A stretch of 64,000 nucleotides of DNA from Corynebacterium tuberculostearicum SK141 (GTDB lineage Bacteria > Actinomycetota > Actinomycetes > Mycobacteriales > Mycobacteriaceae): assembly GCF_000175635.1 (NCBI RefSeq), contig NZ_ACVP01000012.1:1-64000 (forward strand). The letters run 5' to 3'. The notes beneath the pieces are model-generated. The model was not told where the DNA came from and made no database searches. It saw only the letters and a list, made by a program, of their open reading frames with translations. The translations under genes and the position numbers were made by a program. Shown piece after piece: positions 1 to 8,566 of the stretch (positions are counted from its first letter, which is position 1; each line of letters starts with the position of its first letter).

Positions 1-33
1 TCCGAACCAGACACCACTGGGGGCACCATGTGA
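1..33 (+). CDS. 3' end of an upstream gene (partial)
   Basis: Frame 1 is open from the first base and ends in TGA, giving the tail SEPDTTGGTM. A strong hairpin terminator begins at the stop codon, which is what makes the reading believable. Ten residues are too few to name a family. Confidence 0.35.
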   Translation, partial: SEPDTTGGTM

Positions 34-75
34 AGTCTCGAGACATCGTTCCGGTCGGTGTCTCGAGACTTTTCT
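34..75 (+). terminator. Rho-independent terminator of the upstream gene
   Basis: A perfect 12-bp stem (AGTCTCGAGACA at 34-45 against TGTCTCGAGACT at 59-70) closes a 13-nt loop and is followed by a short T run. Confidence 0.8.
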
Positions 76-217
76 CGTTAACAGGTCTTCACAGGGTTGA
101 TGTAGAAGTTGCACACAAAACTTCTAGCTAAATGGAAAGAATGTGGAACTTTATGGGGTGGTGTCTCGTTGAATGGGGTGAGATAGCTAATTTGCACCTC
201 TCTTAGAAAGGACAACC

Positions 218-988
218 GTGCGTTCAAGCAATCCGGTAATGAGTTCTCTGACCGAAAATAGTAGCCGCCAAAACTCTGGTTATGAGGACGTATCTACTCG
301 TCCCATGACCGTGGATGACGTAGTGACCAAGACGGGCATTACCCTCGGCGTCATCATCGTCGCCGCAGCCATCAACTTCGCCCTGGGAATGCTAGTAAGC
401 CCAGGTATCGCCATGGCCTTGACCTTGGTCGGTGGTATCGGTGGCTTCATTACCGTGCTCGTTGCCTCTTTTGGCAAGAAGTGGGGTTCTGCTGCAGTCA
501 CCCTGATTTATGCCGTATTTGAAGGCCTATTTGTCGGTGGCTTCTCCTTGATGTTCTCCAACGTCAACTTCCAGGGCGAGGGCGGCATGGCCATCATTGG
601 CCAAGCGATTGTCGGCACCATTGGTGTATTCATTGGCATGCTGATTGTGTACAAGACTGGCGCAGTGAAGGTGACTCCGAAGTTCACCAAGATCCTTTTC
701 GGCCTGATTGCTGGCGTTGCTGTCATGGCTCTTGTTAACTTCTTGGGCGCGATTTTCTTTGACTTCAACCCACTGCGTGATGGTGGCCCGATTGCCATTA
801 TCTTCTCGCTCGTCTGCATCGTTCTGGGTGCCCTGTCCTTCCTGACCGACTTTGATCAGGCTGACCGCATGATCCGCGCTGGTGCTCCTGCTAAGAACGC
901 TTGGGGCGTAGCTCTTGGCCTCGCTGTGACCCTGGTCTGGCTCTACACTGAGATCCTCCGTCTGCTGAGCTATTTCCAGCGAGACTAA
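218..988 (+). CDS. Bax inhibitor-1/YccA family membrane protein
   Basis: 256 residues. About 45 polar N-terminal residues are followed by roughly seven closely packed hydrophobic segments that end in a short polar tail, the layout of the BI-1/YccA (UPF0005) family. Members are multi-pass inner-membrane proteins. Some characterised bacterial homologues are pH-sensitive calcium leak channels or interact with membrane proteases, but no specific role can be read here. The GTG start at 218 has the purine-rich site AGAAAGGA 6 bases upstream; an ATG at 239 is a possible alternative. The gene stands alone between two terminators, so it is probably monocistronic. The family call is secure, the function is not. 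Confidence 0.88.
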   Translation: MRSSNPVMSSLTENSSRQNSGYEDVSTRPMTVDDVVTKTGITLGVIIVAAAINFALGMLVSPGIAMALTLVGGIGGFITVLVASFGKKWGSAAVTLIYAVFEGLFVGGFSLMFSNVNFQGEGGMAIIGQAIVGTIGVFIGMLIVYKTGAVKVTPKFTKILFGLIAGVAVMALVNFLGAIFFDFNPLRDGGPIAIIFSLVCIVLGALSFLTDFDQADRMIRAGAPAKNAWGVALGLAVTLVWLYTEILRLLSYFQRD

Positions 989-1004
989 CTGACTCTTTTG
1001 CATT

Positions 1005-1032
1005 GGCCCGCACTTCGGTGCGGGCCTTTTTG
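1005..1032 (+). terminator. Terminator of the BI-1 gene
   Basis: GGCCCGCAC and GTGCGGGCC form a 9-bp stem around a TTCG tetraloop, followed by a T run. Confidence 0.9.
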
Positions 1033-1351
1033 TTGCCAAAAATCGCTTACAAACGTGTAATTTCTGGGGTAATTCTGGGGGATAAAGTGCGGGTTTAGCC
1101 TTCATTTGGTCTACAAAACCACTCCCCGGGGTGGTACAGCTAATGAGCAGGAAATTTCGCCCTTTAGACGTTATGGATGTGACATATGGGGCAAATAATT
1201 TTGTTAAATTGCCGTTAACCTTTGCGGTTGCATAGAAAATTCTTGGGGCCTCATGCATGCTGTGTACCGGAACGGGAAATACGAAGTGAAAAGTTCTCTG
1301 TTTCACTTTTCCTGTTCCTCTCGTCAGGAAGTGAGTGCGCGAAGGATTGTT
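1033..1351. other. Intergenic region upstream of the DUF3558 gene
   Basis: 319 bases with no supported gene. It is AT-richer than its surroundings, as expected for a promoter region. It contains an imperfect CCCCGGGG-centred inverted repeat near 1120-1137 and a hairpin at 1284-1308 (AAGTGAAA against TTTCACTT), which would lie in the 5' leader of the lipoprotein mRNA. Frame 1253 is open upstream of the chosen start but carries no ribosome binding site. Confidence 0.5.
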
Positions 1352-2074
1352 GTGAAGCGTCAGGTCACCGTAGCAACGTTGATGGTCAGCAGCACCGTTA
1401 TGCTGAGTAGCTGCGTTGCGGACATCGGTACGAGGAGCGCGTCAGAGGAGACCACCAAGGTGGACGAGGCTGGCGGCATTAGTTCGGCCGACGGTGCAGG
1501 GGGAACCAACGGGGACCCGGGGGATGATGCGGACGACAATCAGGGGGAATCGGCACACACTAATGGCGGGGAGAATGCGGACGGCGCCGGCCAACCGGGG
1601 GAGGCCGGCGCCACGGGGTCGGGAGACACTTCCGGCGTCCTACCGCCACTGGGGGAATTCGATCCGGCAGACCCGAGTTTCGAGCTTTTTGATCCGTGTA
1701 CGGAGATTCCGTACGGCAGATTAGAAGCTTCTGGGATACATCCTGAGCCTATTTCGGTTCATCGGGAGTCAGGATGGAGTTTCTGTGGATTTCGTGGCTC
1801 TGAGGCGAGGTATGGAAAAGCCTCTATCACTTTGGCGTCAAAGAATTTGGGGATCGATCAAGAAACAATCAAATTTACCGGTGAACCAATTTTGACTGGC
1901 GAGAATCTACCTCTCGTAGCTTATCCAGAAGATGGTCCTTTGGGCCGATACTGTTCGGCATTTCTAGAGACTAAAGGTGGAACAGTGAAAGTTAGCTTTT
2001 CCAATCTTCAAGAAGGTTCTGTAGAGACTACCTGCGAAAATGCCGAGCAAATATTTGAAGACCTTACAATGTAA
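1352..2074 (+). CDS. DUF3558-type lipoprotein
   Basis: 240 residues from the GTG at 1352, chosen because GAAGGA lies 5 bases upstream and because this start puts a lipoprotein signal peptide at the N terminus with lipobox LSSC and the modified cysteine at residue 21. Residues 22-100 are a Gly/Asp/Glu-rich low-complexity linker. A folded domain follows, opening with FDPC at 113-116, the usual first motif of DUF3558, with further cysteines that could pair with it. DUF3558 lipoproteins are actinobacterial cell-envelope proteins of unknown function and often lie beside ESX-related PPE or EspG genes. Here the next gene, 18 bases on, is PPE-like, so the two probably form one operon. The frame is open up to 1253, but that longer version would destroy the signal peptide. 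Confidence 0.75.
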   Translation: MKRQVTVATLMVSSTVMLSSCVADIGTRSASEETTKVDEAGGISSADGAGGTNGDPGDDADDNQGESAHTNGGENADGAGQPGEAGATGSGDTSGVLPPLGEFDPADPSFELFDPCTEIPYGRLEASGIHPEPISVHRESGWSFCGFRGSEARYGKASITLASKNLGIDQETIKFTGEPILTGENLPLVAYPEDGPLGRYCSAFLETKGGTVKVSFSNLQEGSVETTCENAEQIFEDLTM

Positions 2075-2092
2075 ATAAAAATCGGGGGAGCA

Positions 2093-3952
2093 ATGAAGCT
2101 GAATAGTCAGAATCTTGAGCTGAATTCTATGGCAATTAATGAATTTCAATCAAGAATTAGTGAAGTAGGAGCGGGGATAAATTCTCCACTTAATGCAGGA
2201 TTTTCTTCAGTTAATGGAATTGATCATGTAGGTGCGGTTCACCAGAGGGTTCTTGAGACTGACCCGGGATCTGCGTGTGAATCAATCAAGACCTTTTCAG
2301 AGCAATTAGAATGGTTGTACGACAGTCTCGGGCGGGAGGCTCGAGGGTTTCAGGCACAGGAAGACGCGAATAGTCGGGGAATGGAGATCGCGGATGCGGG
2401 TGGGGATATCGGCATTGAGTCGATGCCGATTATGAACCAGCCTGAGCCGGGGTACAGCCCATTTGGGTTTTCCATGCCGGTGGTGAATGTCGGTACGGAC
2501 ATTGTGAAGCTGGCTACGGACCTGATGTCGACGCAGATTTGGAATGTGTCAGAGGCGAATGCGCGGTGGAGCTCGTTGGCGTCGGAAGTCGACGATATTG
2601 TTAGCGGGTTACAGGAAGCAGCCGGGTCTTTGGAAGGCGAGAACGACAGTGAGGCAACGTCGAGGGCGGCGGCAAAGATTAGGGAAGTGGCGGCGTCGGG
2701 AAGCCACTTTGTAGCAAATGCCAAGGTCATGGGGGAGAAGCTGACCGGATTCCACGCCAAGTTGATGGGCATGCAGCCGACTGCGATGGCCATGGCGATG
2801 GAAGTGATGGCCATTCCAGAACCGGTGGAGCGCGAGATTGCGGAAAAGGCCGCATTGGCCGCGTTGCAACCTGACCTGCAGCGCTTCGCGGTAGAGGCAA
2901 TGCCGTACCAGCACGCTTTGATGGAACAATCGCCGGCGTCGGGAGGCGGCGGCGTTGAGGCCGGCCTCGCCGGAGTTGACGGTGATGGGCAGCGCTACAC
3001 CACCGATGCTGTGGTATGGCCAAAGAAGATTGCGGAAGCGATAGCGCGAGGAGATTTGGGGCCGGGGAACTTCGACGTCGTCAATGGCAATGTGGACGGG
3101 CTAGAAGCAGTGGGGATGAGCCCACAGGAAATTACTGATTTTCACCAGCAGATGCATACTAGCGGCAGGAATGCGCTGGAAAAGCTGGGCCTAGGAGACC
3201 ACGTAGCCATCGGCGGCAATGACGTGTCCACCCAAGGTGCATCCATGCCGGGCGTAACTGCGCCGAACGGGGCGATGGGGCAGGTTCCTAGTGGCACGGC
3301 GCATCCGGTTGCCGCAGGAGCAAACGCTGGCGCGCTTAATAACAGTGGTGCGATGGCGCCGACAGCTACAGCGCAATCCGCTACTTCTGGGATGGCGCCG
3401 ATGATGGCAGCTGGAAGGCCTGCGGATGCGGGCCGTGGCGTACTCGGCGGTCAGTCGCTACGAGGCGGAATTGGATCCGCTGCAGGAAGTGTAAGTGGCG
3501 GCGCCGATATTGCGCGTGCCGGAAAAGGGGCGCAGTCGGGCCTGCACCTTGGACGCGGAGCCGGAGCGCCCTACGCCGGTGTTGGTTCAGGCGTGCGCGC
3601 TGGCCATAGCAATGCACTCGGCGGCGGTTCGGGTATGCGCGCTGGTCTTGGCAGCGGTGCTGGTGCGGGCATGCGGCCCGGCGTGGGTGGCGGCCTTGTT
3701 CCAGGAACAGGTGGCAGCGAAAGCGCCGCGGCAGCGCGCGGTGGCAATGCAGGCCGCTCAACCGGAGGGGCGCGAGCCTATGGTCCAATGATGGGGATGC
3801 GCGGAGGCAAAGACAGTGAGAAAAAGCGCGTAAAGTCCGTCACCACGCAGGTCGAAAGGGACCCGAATAAGCGCGACCTCCTGGGGGAGCCGCCCGCTGT
3901 CGTACCCGGTGTCATCGGGGATTGGGTGCGAGAAGTGGACCCAGGAAAATAG
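2093..3952 (+). CDS. PPE-like protein, probable type VII secretion substrate
   Basis: 619 residues. Residues 1-110 are helical and contain a segment around QLEWLYDSLGREARGFQAQE that resembles the second helix of WXG100/PPE N-terminal domains. A second helical block (about 140-270) contains IWNVSEANARWSSLA. Residues 280-570 are Gly/Ala/Met-rich low complexity. The last 25 residues (RDLLGEPPAVVPGVIGDWVR) resemble the conserved tail of PPE-domain proteins in other actinobacteria. There is no signal peptide, as expected for an ESX substrate. The DUF3558 lipoprotein gene lies directly upstream and no ESX machinery gene is in the window. The start ATG at 2093 follows GGGGGAGC. The PPE assignment is inferred from architecture and tail motif, not from overall similarity. 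Confidence 0.55.
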   Translation: MKLNSQNLELNSMAINEFQSRISEVGAGINSPLNAGFSSVNGIDHVGAVHQRVLETDPGSACESIKTFSEQLEWLYDSLGREARGFQAQEDANSRGMEIADAGGDIGIESMPIMNQPEPGYSPFGFSMPVVNVGTDIVKLATDLMSTQIWNVSEANARWSSLASEVDDIVSGLQEAAGSLEGENDSEATSRAAAKIREVAASGSHFVANAKVMGEKLTGFHAKLMGMQPTAMAMAMEVMAIPEPVEREIAEKAALAALQPDLQRFAVEAMPYQHALMEQSPASGGGGVEAGLAGVDGDGQRYTTDAVVWPKKIAEAIARGDLGPGNFDVVNGNVDGLEAVGMSPQEITDFHQQMHTSGRNALEKLGLGDHVAIGGNDVSTQGASMPGVTAPNGAMGQVPSGTAHPVAAGANAGALNNSGAMAPTATAQSATSGMAPMMAAGRPADAGRGVLGGQSLRGGIGSAAGSVSGGADIARAGKGAQSGLHLGRGAGAPYAGVGSGVRAGHSNALGGGSGMRAGLGSGAGAGMRPGVGGGLVPGTGGSESAAAARGGNAGRSTGGARAYGPMMGMRGGKDSEKKRVKSVTTQVERDPNKRDLLGEPPAVVPGVIGDWVREVDPGK

Positions 3953-3955
3953 CAT

Positions 3956-3987
3956 GAAAAAGGGCCGAGGATATCCCTCGGCCCTTC
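3956..3987 (-). terminator. Terminator between convergent genes
   Basis: The stem AGGGCCGAGG (3961-3970) pairs with CCTCGGCCCT (3976-3985). A run of A before the stem makes it a good terminator for the minus-strand lipoprotein gene. The plus-strand side has few T residues but may still stop the PPE-like transcript. Confidence 0.8.
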
Positions 3988-3995
3988 AAGCCTTA

Positions 3996-4274
3996 TTACT
4001 GCTGTGGCAGTTCGGTGGCGGTACCGTTCAAGTGCGGCTGTGCAGGCTCTTCTGGAACACCGGACTCGACTACAGGTGCTTCCTCTTCAATAACGGTCTC
4101 TGGTGCGGAAGAGCTGGTCTCAGCAGCCTTCTGCATCGGGGCCTCACCAGTGAAGGTGGAGGCATTTTCTACCTTGGAATCAGAATCCTGCTGGTTCGGT
4201 GGGTGGCAAGCAGCGAGGGAGAGGCCAGCGGTGAAGACCAGGCCAGCGGCGGCGAAACGGGAGAACTTCTTCAT
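3996..4274 (-). CDS. Small putative lipoprotein
   Basis: 92 residues with a clear lipoprotein signal: basic MKKFSR, a hydrophobic core and lipobox SLAAC with the cysteine at residue 23. The mature part is short, Glu/Pro/Ser-rich and probably unstructured, with no recognisable domain. It lies 41 bases downstream of greA on the same strand and may be read from the greA promoter. GAGAAAG upstream of the ATG can serve as ribosome binding site. Function unknown. Confidence 0.7.
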   Translation of the reverse strand: MKKFSRFAAAGLVFTAGLSLAACHPPNQQDSDSKVENASTFTGEAPMQKAAETSSSAPETVIEEEAPVVESGVPEEPAQPHLNGTATELPQQ

Positions 4275-4315
4275 GGGGATGTGCTCTTTCTCCAGAGTAG
4301 TAAGTGGTTAAAAGT

Positions 4316-4837
4316 TTAGGACTCGCGTGGAGCAGCGGCCTTAGCAGAATCATACGGCGCTGCGGATTCGATGGTGACCGAAATGGTCTTGCCATTCGGA
4401 GCGGTGTACTCGCGGGTCTCGCCCTCTTGTGCACCAAGGATGGCAGCGCCCAGCGGGGACTGCTCGGAATAGGTTTCTAGGTCCTTGTTATCGGAAGCAG
4501 CGGCGCGGGTACCGATGAGGAAGGTCTCCTTATCGTCCTTGTCACCGTTGTAGTAAACGTGAACTACGGAACCGGTGTGGGCGACGCCTTCCTGAACAGC
4601 ACCGCGCTCGGTGGTGGCATTCGCAAGAACCTCAGAAATCTGCTTGATGCGGGCCTCTTCCTGGTCCTGCATCTCACGTGCGGCGTCGTAACCGGCGTTC
4701 TCTTTGAGGTCGCCTTCCTCACGACGCTCGTTGATCTCAGCCGCGACTACTGGGCGGTGGTCGATGAGCTCCTGCAGCTCGGCCTCGAGCTTCGCCTTGG
4801 TTTCCGGGGTGATGTACTGCTTTTGCTGCTCAGCCAT
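4316..4837 (-). CDS. greA: Transcription elongation factor GreA
   Basis: 173 residues, close to the family length of about 158-175. The N-terminal half is the antiparallel coiled coil that enters the RNA polymerase secondary channel: TPETKAKLEAELQEL, the acidic tip around REEGDLKENAGYDAAREMQ, and a long second helix. The C-terminal half is the FKBP-like domain with GSVVHVYY and SPLGAAILGAQEGE. GreA stimulates the intrinsic RNA cleavage of backtracked polymerase so that elongation can resume. The order greA, DUF4307, mca matches Rv1080c-Rv1082 of M. tuberculosis. Confidence 0.97.
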   Translation of the reverse strand: MAEQQKQYITPETKAKLEAELQELIDHRPVVAAEINERREEGDLKENAGYDAAREMQDQEEARIKQISEVLANATTERGAVQEGVAHTGSVVHVYYNGDKDDKETFLIGTRAAASDNKDLETYSEQSPLGAAILGAQEGETREYTAPNGKTISVTIESAAPYDSAKAAAPRES

Positions 4838-4912
4838 TCTGCAACCTTCCGTAGATAGGAATTGTGGTCAAAGCCCCTGCTAATCCCTGGGGCTATAAGT
4901 AAAAGTGGAACG

Positions 4913-4924
4913 GGGCATATGCCC
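4913..4924. promoter_or_regulatory. 12-bp perfect palindrome upstream of greA
   Basis: GGGCATATGCCC is a perfect palindrome in the 120-bp gap between the DUF4307 stop and the greA start. A second hairpin (AGCCCC against GGGGCT, about 4873-4895) lies nearer greA. Either could be an operator or a weak terminator; neither is assigned to a known regulator. Confidence 0.3.
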
Positions 4925-4957
4925 AGTTCTAGGCGCTACAAATCCTAGCACACGCGG

Positions 4958-5428
4958 CTAGCGGCTTTCCGCGTAGTCAGGGTTATCCATATCTAAGTAT
5001 TCGGGGATATTGCCGGAACAACCATAGGCCCCGCCAGCTACGGCACGAGCGTTGGTCGGCACGTCGACAGCGATGCGCTGGGTTTCGTTTCCGCCCGCGG
5101 GAACAGGGAATTCGCGGCGGCCTACTTCGGACTTGGAATAGTCAAAGGCCTGGACAATGCAATAAGCATCTTCATCGGTGTGATTGCGGGTGACATCGAC
5201 CCAAACGCGGGTGGAATCATCGCTCAAAACCTCCTGGGTCACGATGGACACCTGTGCGTTCACGCGTTCCTTTTCCTGGAAGTACCGGAATCCGAAGAAA
5301 ATAAGCGCGATAAAAATGGCGACAAAGATGAGCACCAGCGCCTTATTAGTCCAGCTACCAGAGTTCTTTTCAGAGGAGCCGCGGGAGCCGTAGCGGGCGA
5401 CTGAGCGAGATTTTCCGGCGGAAGTCAT
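4958..5428 (-). CDS. DUF4307 membrane protein
   Basis: 156 residues from the ATG at 5428; an in-frame GTG at 5437 would add three residues. A basic, Ser/Gly-rich N terminus of about 30 residues is followed by one transmembrane helix (ALVLIFVAIFIALIFFGF) and an extracytoplasmic domain of about 100 residues ending in YGCSGNIPEYLDMDNPDYAES. This is the DUF4307 layout and matches Rv1081c in position, between greA and mca. The gene starts divergently from mca, with about 95 bases between them. Function unknown. Confidence 0.8.
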   Translation of the reverse strand: MTSAGKSRSVARYGSRGSSEKNSGSWTNKALVLIFVAIFIALIFFGFRYFQEKERVNAQVSIVTQEVLSDDSTRVWVDVTRNHTDEDAYCIVQAFDYSKSEVGRREFPVPAGGNETQRIAVDVPTNARAVAGGAYGCSGNIPEYLDMDNPDYAESR

Positions 5429-5523
5429 GGCTTCCACTCTAGCCGAGGACCACTGTTTTCCAATTATCTACTAGGATAATCATCTGTTCAAAGAACCTAG
5501 ATTAATAAGGGGATGGATTTTCA

Positions 5524-6414
5524 GTGAGCGATTTTCGCCTACTAGCGATCCACGCGCACCCAGACGATGAATCATCCAAGGGTGCTGCAACCACCGCGCG
5601 CTATGCCGCAGAAGGCAATGAGGTTTTGGTGCTAACTTGTACCGGCGGCGAGCGCGGCGATGTGATTAACCCCGCCATGGATCGCCCGGGAATCAAGGAA
5701 AAGATGGGCGAGGTGCGCCGGGAAGAAATGGCTAACGCTGCGCGGGCGCTGGGCGTACAACACCGCTGGCTGGGCCACGTTGATTCCGGATTGCCCGACC
5801 CAGTTGAAGGCAAGACTATGGAGGAATTGCTTCCGGAGGGCTGTTTTGCGTTGCTGGGCGATGACACCGTCGCGCAGGAATACGTCCAGGTTATCCGCGA
5901 ATTTCGACCACACGTCATTGTCACCTATGACGAAAATGGCGGTTATCCGCACCCAGACCATTTGGTGGTGCACCGGGCTTCCATGATCGCGTGGGAGAAG
6001 GCAGGCGATGCCGAGTACCACCCAGAGCTGGGTAAGCCGTGGGAGCCGCTGAAGCTGTACTATTCGCACGGCTTTGTTTATCAGCGCATGAAGATGTTCC
6101 ATGATCTGCTGCTAGAAGAGGGTAAAACCAGCCCTTATGGGCCGATGCTGGCGCGCTGGGACACCACTTTTGGAGATATCATGGCGCGTGTCACCACCCA
6201 GGTGGAATGCGCGGATTACTTCAGCAATCGCGAGGAGGCCTTGCGGGCGCACGCTACGCAGATCGATCCGGCGGGTGCCTTCTTGGCGACGTCGGTGGAG
6301 GTACAGCAGCGCCTTTGGCCCACCGAGGAGTTCGAGCTGGCGAAGACTCGCGTTTCTACCTCCCTGCCAGAAAATGACCTCTTCGCCGGCATCGAAGAGG
6401 AAGAGGAGGCTTAA
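5524..6414 (+). CDS. mca: Mycothiol S-conjugate amidase Mca
   Basis: 296 residues, the normal length. It hydrolyses mycothiol S-conjugates to a mercapturic acid, which is exported, and glucosaminyl-inositol, which is recycled; this is the actinobacterial detoxification route. It belongs to the LmbE-like zinc deacetylases. HAHPDDE at 10-16 supplies the zinc ligands (H12, D15) and PHPDHLVVH supplies the third (H146). The Mca-specific CTGGERGDVINPAMD and the long C-terminal half separate it from MshB, whose gene is also in this window at 55.9 kb. The next gene starts 3 bases after the stop. Confidence 0.95.
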   Translation: MSDFRLLAIHAHPDDESSKGAATTARYAAEGNEVLVLTCTGGERGDVINPAMDRPGIKEKMGEVRREEMANAARALGVQHRWLGHVDSGLPDPVEGKTMEELLPEGCFALLGDDTVAQEYVQVIREFRPHVIVTYDENGGYPHPDHLVVHRASMIAWEKAGDAEYHPELGKPWEPLKLYYSHGFVYQRMKMFHDLLLEEGKTSPYGPMLARWDTTFGDIMARVTTQVECADYFSNREEALRAHATQIDPAGAFLATSVEVQQRLWPTEEFELAKTRVSTSLPENDLFAGIEEEEEA

Positions 6415-6417
6415 GAT

Positions 6418-6729
6418 ATGAGCATGTATGGTTCTTTCGTGCTTGCCGCACATGACGTATTTGTACTTGCCCAAGGAACCGAGGGCGCCGAAGGCGGCCC
6501 AATGGGCCCTGAATTTGGCAAAGCTTCGCCCATTGGCCTGCTGATCCTGGCGCTTATGGGCGTTGCGGTACTGTTTGCAGGCTGGAATTTCCATCGCCGG
6601 TACTCACGCTTTCGCCGCCGCATGATGTTTGCGGAGGACCACGGAATCGATCCGTTCGATGAGGAAGCCGTGGATAAGGCGATGAAGGAAGCCGGCATTT
6701 ACGATAACCGCAAGAAGTCCATTTTCTAG
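6418..6729 (+). CDS. Conserved small membrane protein
   Basis: 103 residues. An N-terminal segment of about 20 residues is mildly hydrophobic and could be a signal or a first membrane helix. A clear transmembrane helix (PIGLLILALMGVAVLFAGWN) is followed by a basic stop-transfer stretch (HRRYSRFRRR) and a charged cytoplasmic tail ending KKSIF. It sits between mca and the Z-prenyl synthase with gaps of 3 and 12 bases, so the three are almost surely co-transcribed. No known domain and function unknown. Confidence 0.75.
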   Translation: MSMYGSFVLAAHDVFVLAQGTEGAEGGPMGPEFGKASPIGLLILALMGVAVLFAGWNFHRRYSRFRRRMMFAEDHGIDPFDEEAVDKAMKEAGIYDNRKKSIF

Positions 6730-6741
6730 GCGGATAGACTA

Positions 6742-7518
6742 ATGAGCGTGAGTTCTCTCAAGCAGCTGGCTTACCCAGCTTATGAAGCCCGTCTGGCGCG
6801 CCTGATCAAGGGCAAGCCGCAGCCTAAGCACATCGCCATCATGGCCGATGGCAATCGTCGGTGGGCGCGTGAGGCTGGGTTTACCGATATCAGCCATGGT
6901 CACCGCCAAGGCGCAAAGAAAATCGGAGAGATGATCTCGTGGTGCCGCGATACCGATATCGAAGTGGTCACCATTTATTTGCTGTCCACGGAGAACCTGA
7001 AGCGCAGCGAGCAGGAAGTAGAGCTGCTCTTTGACATCATCTCGGACGTGGTCACGCACCTATCGCATAGCGACGTCGGCTGTCAGGTGCGCCTTGTTGG
7101 CCACCTCGATCTGCTCCCGGACGAAATTCGCCAGCGCATGGTGACGGCGGCGGCGGAAACCGAGGACAATACCGGGGTCATCGTCAATGTGGCGGTGGGC
7201 TATGGCGGGCGCCAAGAAATTGTGGACGCAGTGCAGAACTTGGTGCGCGCGGAAGCAGAGAAGGGAACTACCGCAGCGGAGATGGCGGACCGCGTTACCG
7301 CAGAGTCCATTGGGGAGCACCTGTACACCAAGGGACTACCGGACCCAGACTTGGTTATCCGCACCTCTGGTGAACAACGCCTGTCGGGCTTCCTTCTGTG
7401 GCAGGCCGCGTACTCCGAAATCTGGTTTACGGATACTTACTGGCCTGCATTCCGCAAGGTGGATTTCCTTCGCGCCTTGCGGGACTACTCCCAGCGTTCG
7501 CGCCGCTTTGGCAAATAG
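6742..7518 (+). CDS. Short-chain Z-isoprenyl diphosphate synthase (UppS family)
   Basis: 258 residues of the cis-prenyltransferase fold. MADGNRRWA at 34-42 carries the catalytic Asp36. HRQGAKKI and the C-terminal RTSGEQRLSGFLLWQAAYSE complete the signature. Its position between mca and coaA matches Rv1086, which makes E,Z-farnesyl diphosphate, the precursor that a second synthase extends to decaprenyl phosphate for cell-wall arabinogalactan. The short-chain product is inferred from gene position; chain length cannot be read from these motifs. The gene converges on coaA with 3 bases between the stops. Confidence 0.9.
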   Translation: MSVSSLKQLAYPAYEARLARLIKGKPQPKHIAIMADGNRRWAREAGFTDISHGHRQGAKKIGEMISWCRDTDIEVVTIYLLSTENLKRSEQEVELLFDIISDVVTHLSHSDVGCQVRLVGHLDLLPDEIRQRMVTAAAETEDNTGVIVNVAVGYGGRQEIVDAVQNLVRAEAEKGTTAAEMADRVTAESIGEHLYTKGLPDPDLVIRTSGEQRLSGFLLWQAAYSEIWFTDTYWPAFRKVDFLRALRDYSQRSRRFGK

Positions 7519-7521
7519 GCT

Positions 7522-8448
7522 CTAGAGCTTGCGCATTCGCACCTGTTCTACCAGGTGATGCGAGCCCTTTTTCAGCACGAGGGAGGCTCGCACACGGGTG
7601 GGCAGGATATTTTCCACCAAGTTCGGCAGGTTAATGGACTGCCAAATTTCGCGGGCCTGGTCGCGGGCCTCCTCATCGTTCATGTCTGCAAAGGCAGAGA
7701 AGTGGGCGTTGGGCTCGCGAAAAGCGGTGTGGCGCAGAGTAAGGAAGCGGTCGATATACCACTGCTCGATATCGTCGGTGCGGGCATCAACATATACCGA
7801 GAAATCAAAGAGGTCCGCCACGGTCAACGTGGGGCTCGTTTGTAGTACATTGAGCCCTTCCAGAATAAGGATGTCGGGCTGGTGAACTTCTTGATATTCC
7901 CCGTCCACAATGTCATAGGAGATATGGGAATAAAGCGGCGCCTTGACCAGAGGCTTTCCTGATTTTACGTCCGTGACAAAGCGAAGGAGTGCACGCCGGT
8001 CGTAGGATTCTGGAAATCCCTTGCGCTGCATGAGGCCGCGTTTCTTGAGGGTTTCGGTGGGGAAGAGGAAGCCGTCGGTTGTCACGAGCGCCACCTTGGG
8101 GTGGGACTCCCAGCGTTGCAAGAGCACCTGAAGGAGGCGGGCGGTGGTGGATTTTCCCACTGCCACGGAGCCGGCTACACCGATGACAAAGGGAACGTGC
8201 GTCGGAGGGTTGCCTAAGAAAGATTCGGTAGCCGTGGTGAGCTGCTGGCGTGCCATGACCTGCATATGGATGAGGCGGGAGAGGGGGAGGTAGACATCAG
8301 CTACCTCGTCCAAGTCGATGCGGTCTCCTAGGCCGCGAAGCTTTTCCACCTCGGTTTCCGTGAGTACCTGGGGCATGGATTTACGCAGTTCACGCCAGGT
8401 CTCGCGGTCAAAATCTAGGTAGGGACTCGAATCCAATGTGCGCGCCAT
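7522..8448 (-). CDS. coaA: Type I pantothenate kinase
   Basis: 308 residues from the ATG at 8448, which starts [13 protein letters not shown]; the open frame continues upstream to 8562 but only into the glyA promoter. The enzyme phosphorylates pantothenate, the first committed step of coenzyme A synthesis. Walker A is GSVAVGKS at 93-100. [25 protein letters not shown] and the C-terminal [14 protein letters not shown] are typical of bacterial PanK-I. Position opposite glyA matches Rv1092c/Rv1093. Confidence 0.95.
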   Translation of the reverse strand: MARTLDSSPYLDFDRETWRELRKSMPQVLTETEVEKLRGLGDRIDLDEVADVYLPLSRLIHMQVMARQQLTTATESFLGNPPTHVPFVIGVAGSVAVGKSTTARLLQVLLQRWESHPKVALVTTDGFLFPTETLKKRGLMQRKGFPESYDRRALLRFVTDVKSGKPLVKAPLYSHISYDIVDGEYQEVHQPDILILEGLNVLQTSPTLTVADLFDFSVYVDARTDDIEQWYIDRFLTLRHTAFREPNAHFSAFADMNDEEARDQAREIWQSINLPNLVENILPTRVRASLVLKKGSHHLVEQVRMRKL

Positions 8449-8566
8449 GGCTCCATTGTTGCACTTGCATAATCTGTGGGTAAAAGTATGCCCCCTTAGG
8501 GTGCATGGCACGATAAGATATGCAGCAGCCCATACCGCATGATTTTGAGAAGGGGACCACACCTTT

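Noticed and set aside
1416..1724. Arg/Pro-rich 102-codon frame overlapping the DUF3558 lipoprotein
   Set aside because: Out-of-frame shadow of the Gly/Asp-rich linker of the lipoprotein.
8449..8562. 38-codon N-terminal extension of coaA
   Set aside because: The extension has no coding character, would make the protein too long for the family and covers the glyA promoter region.
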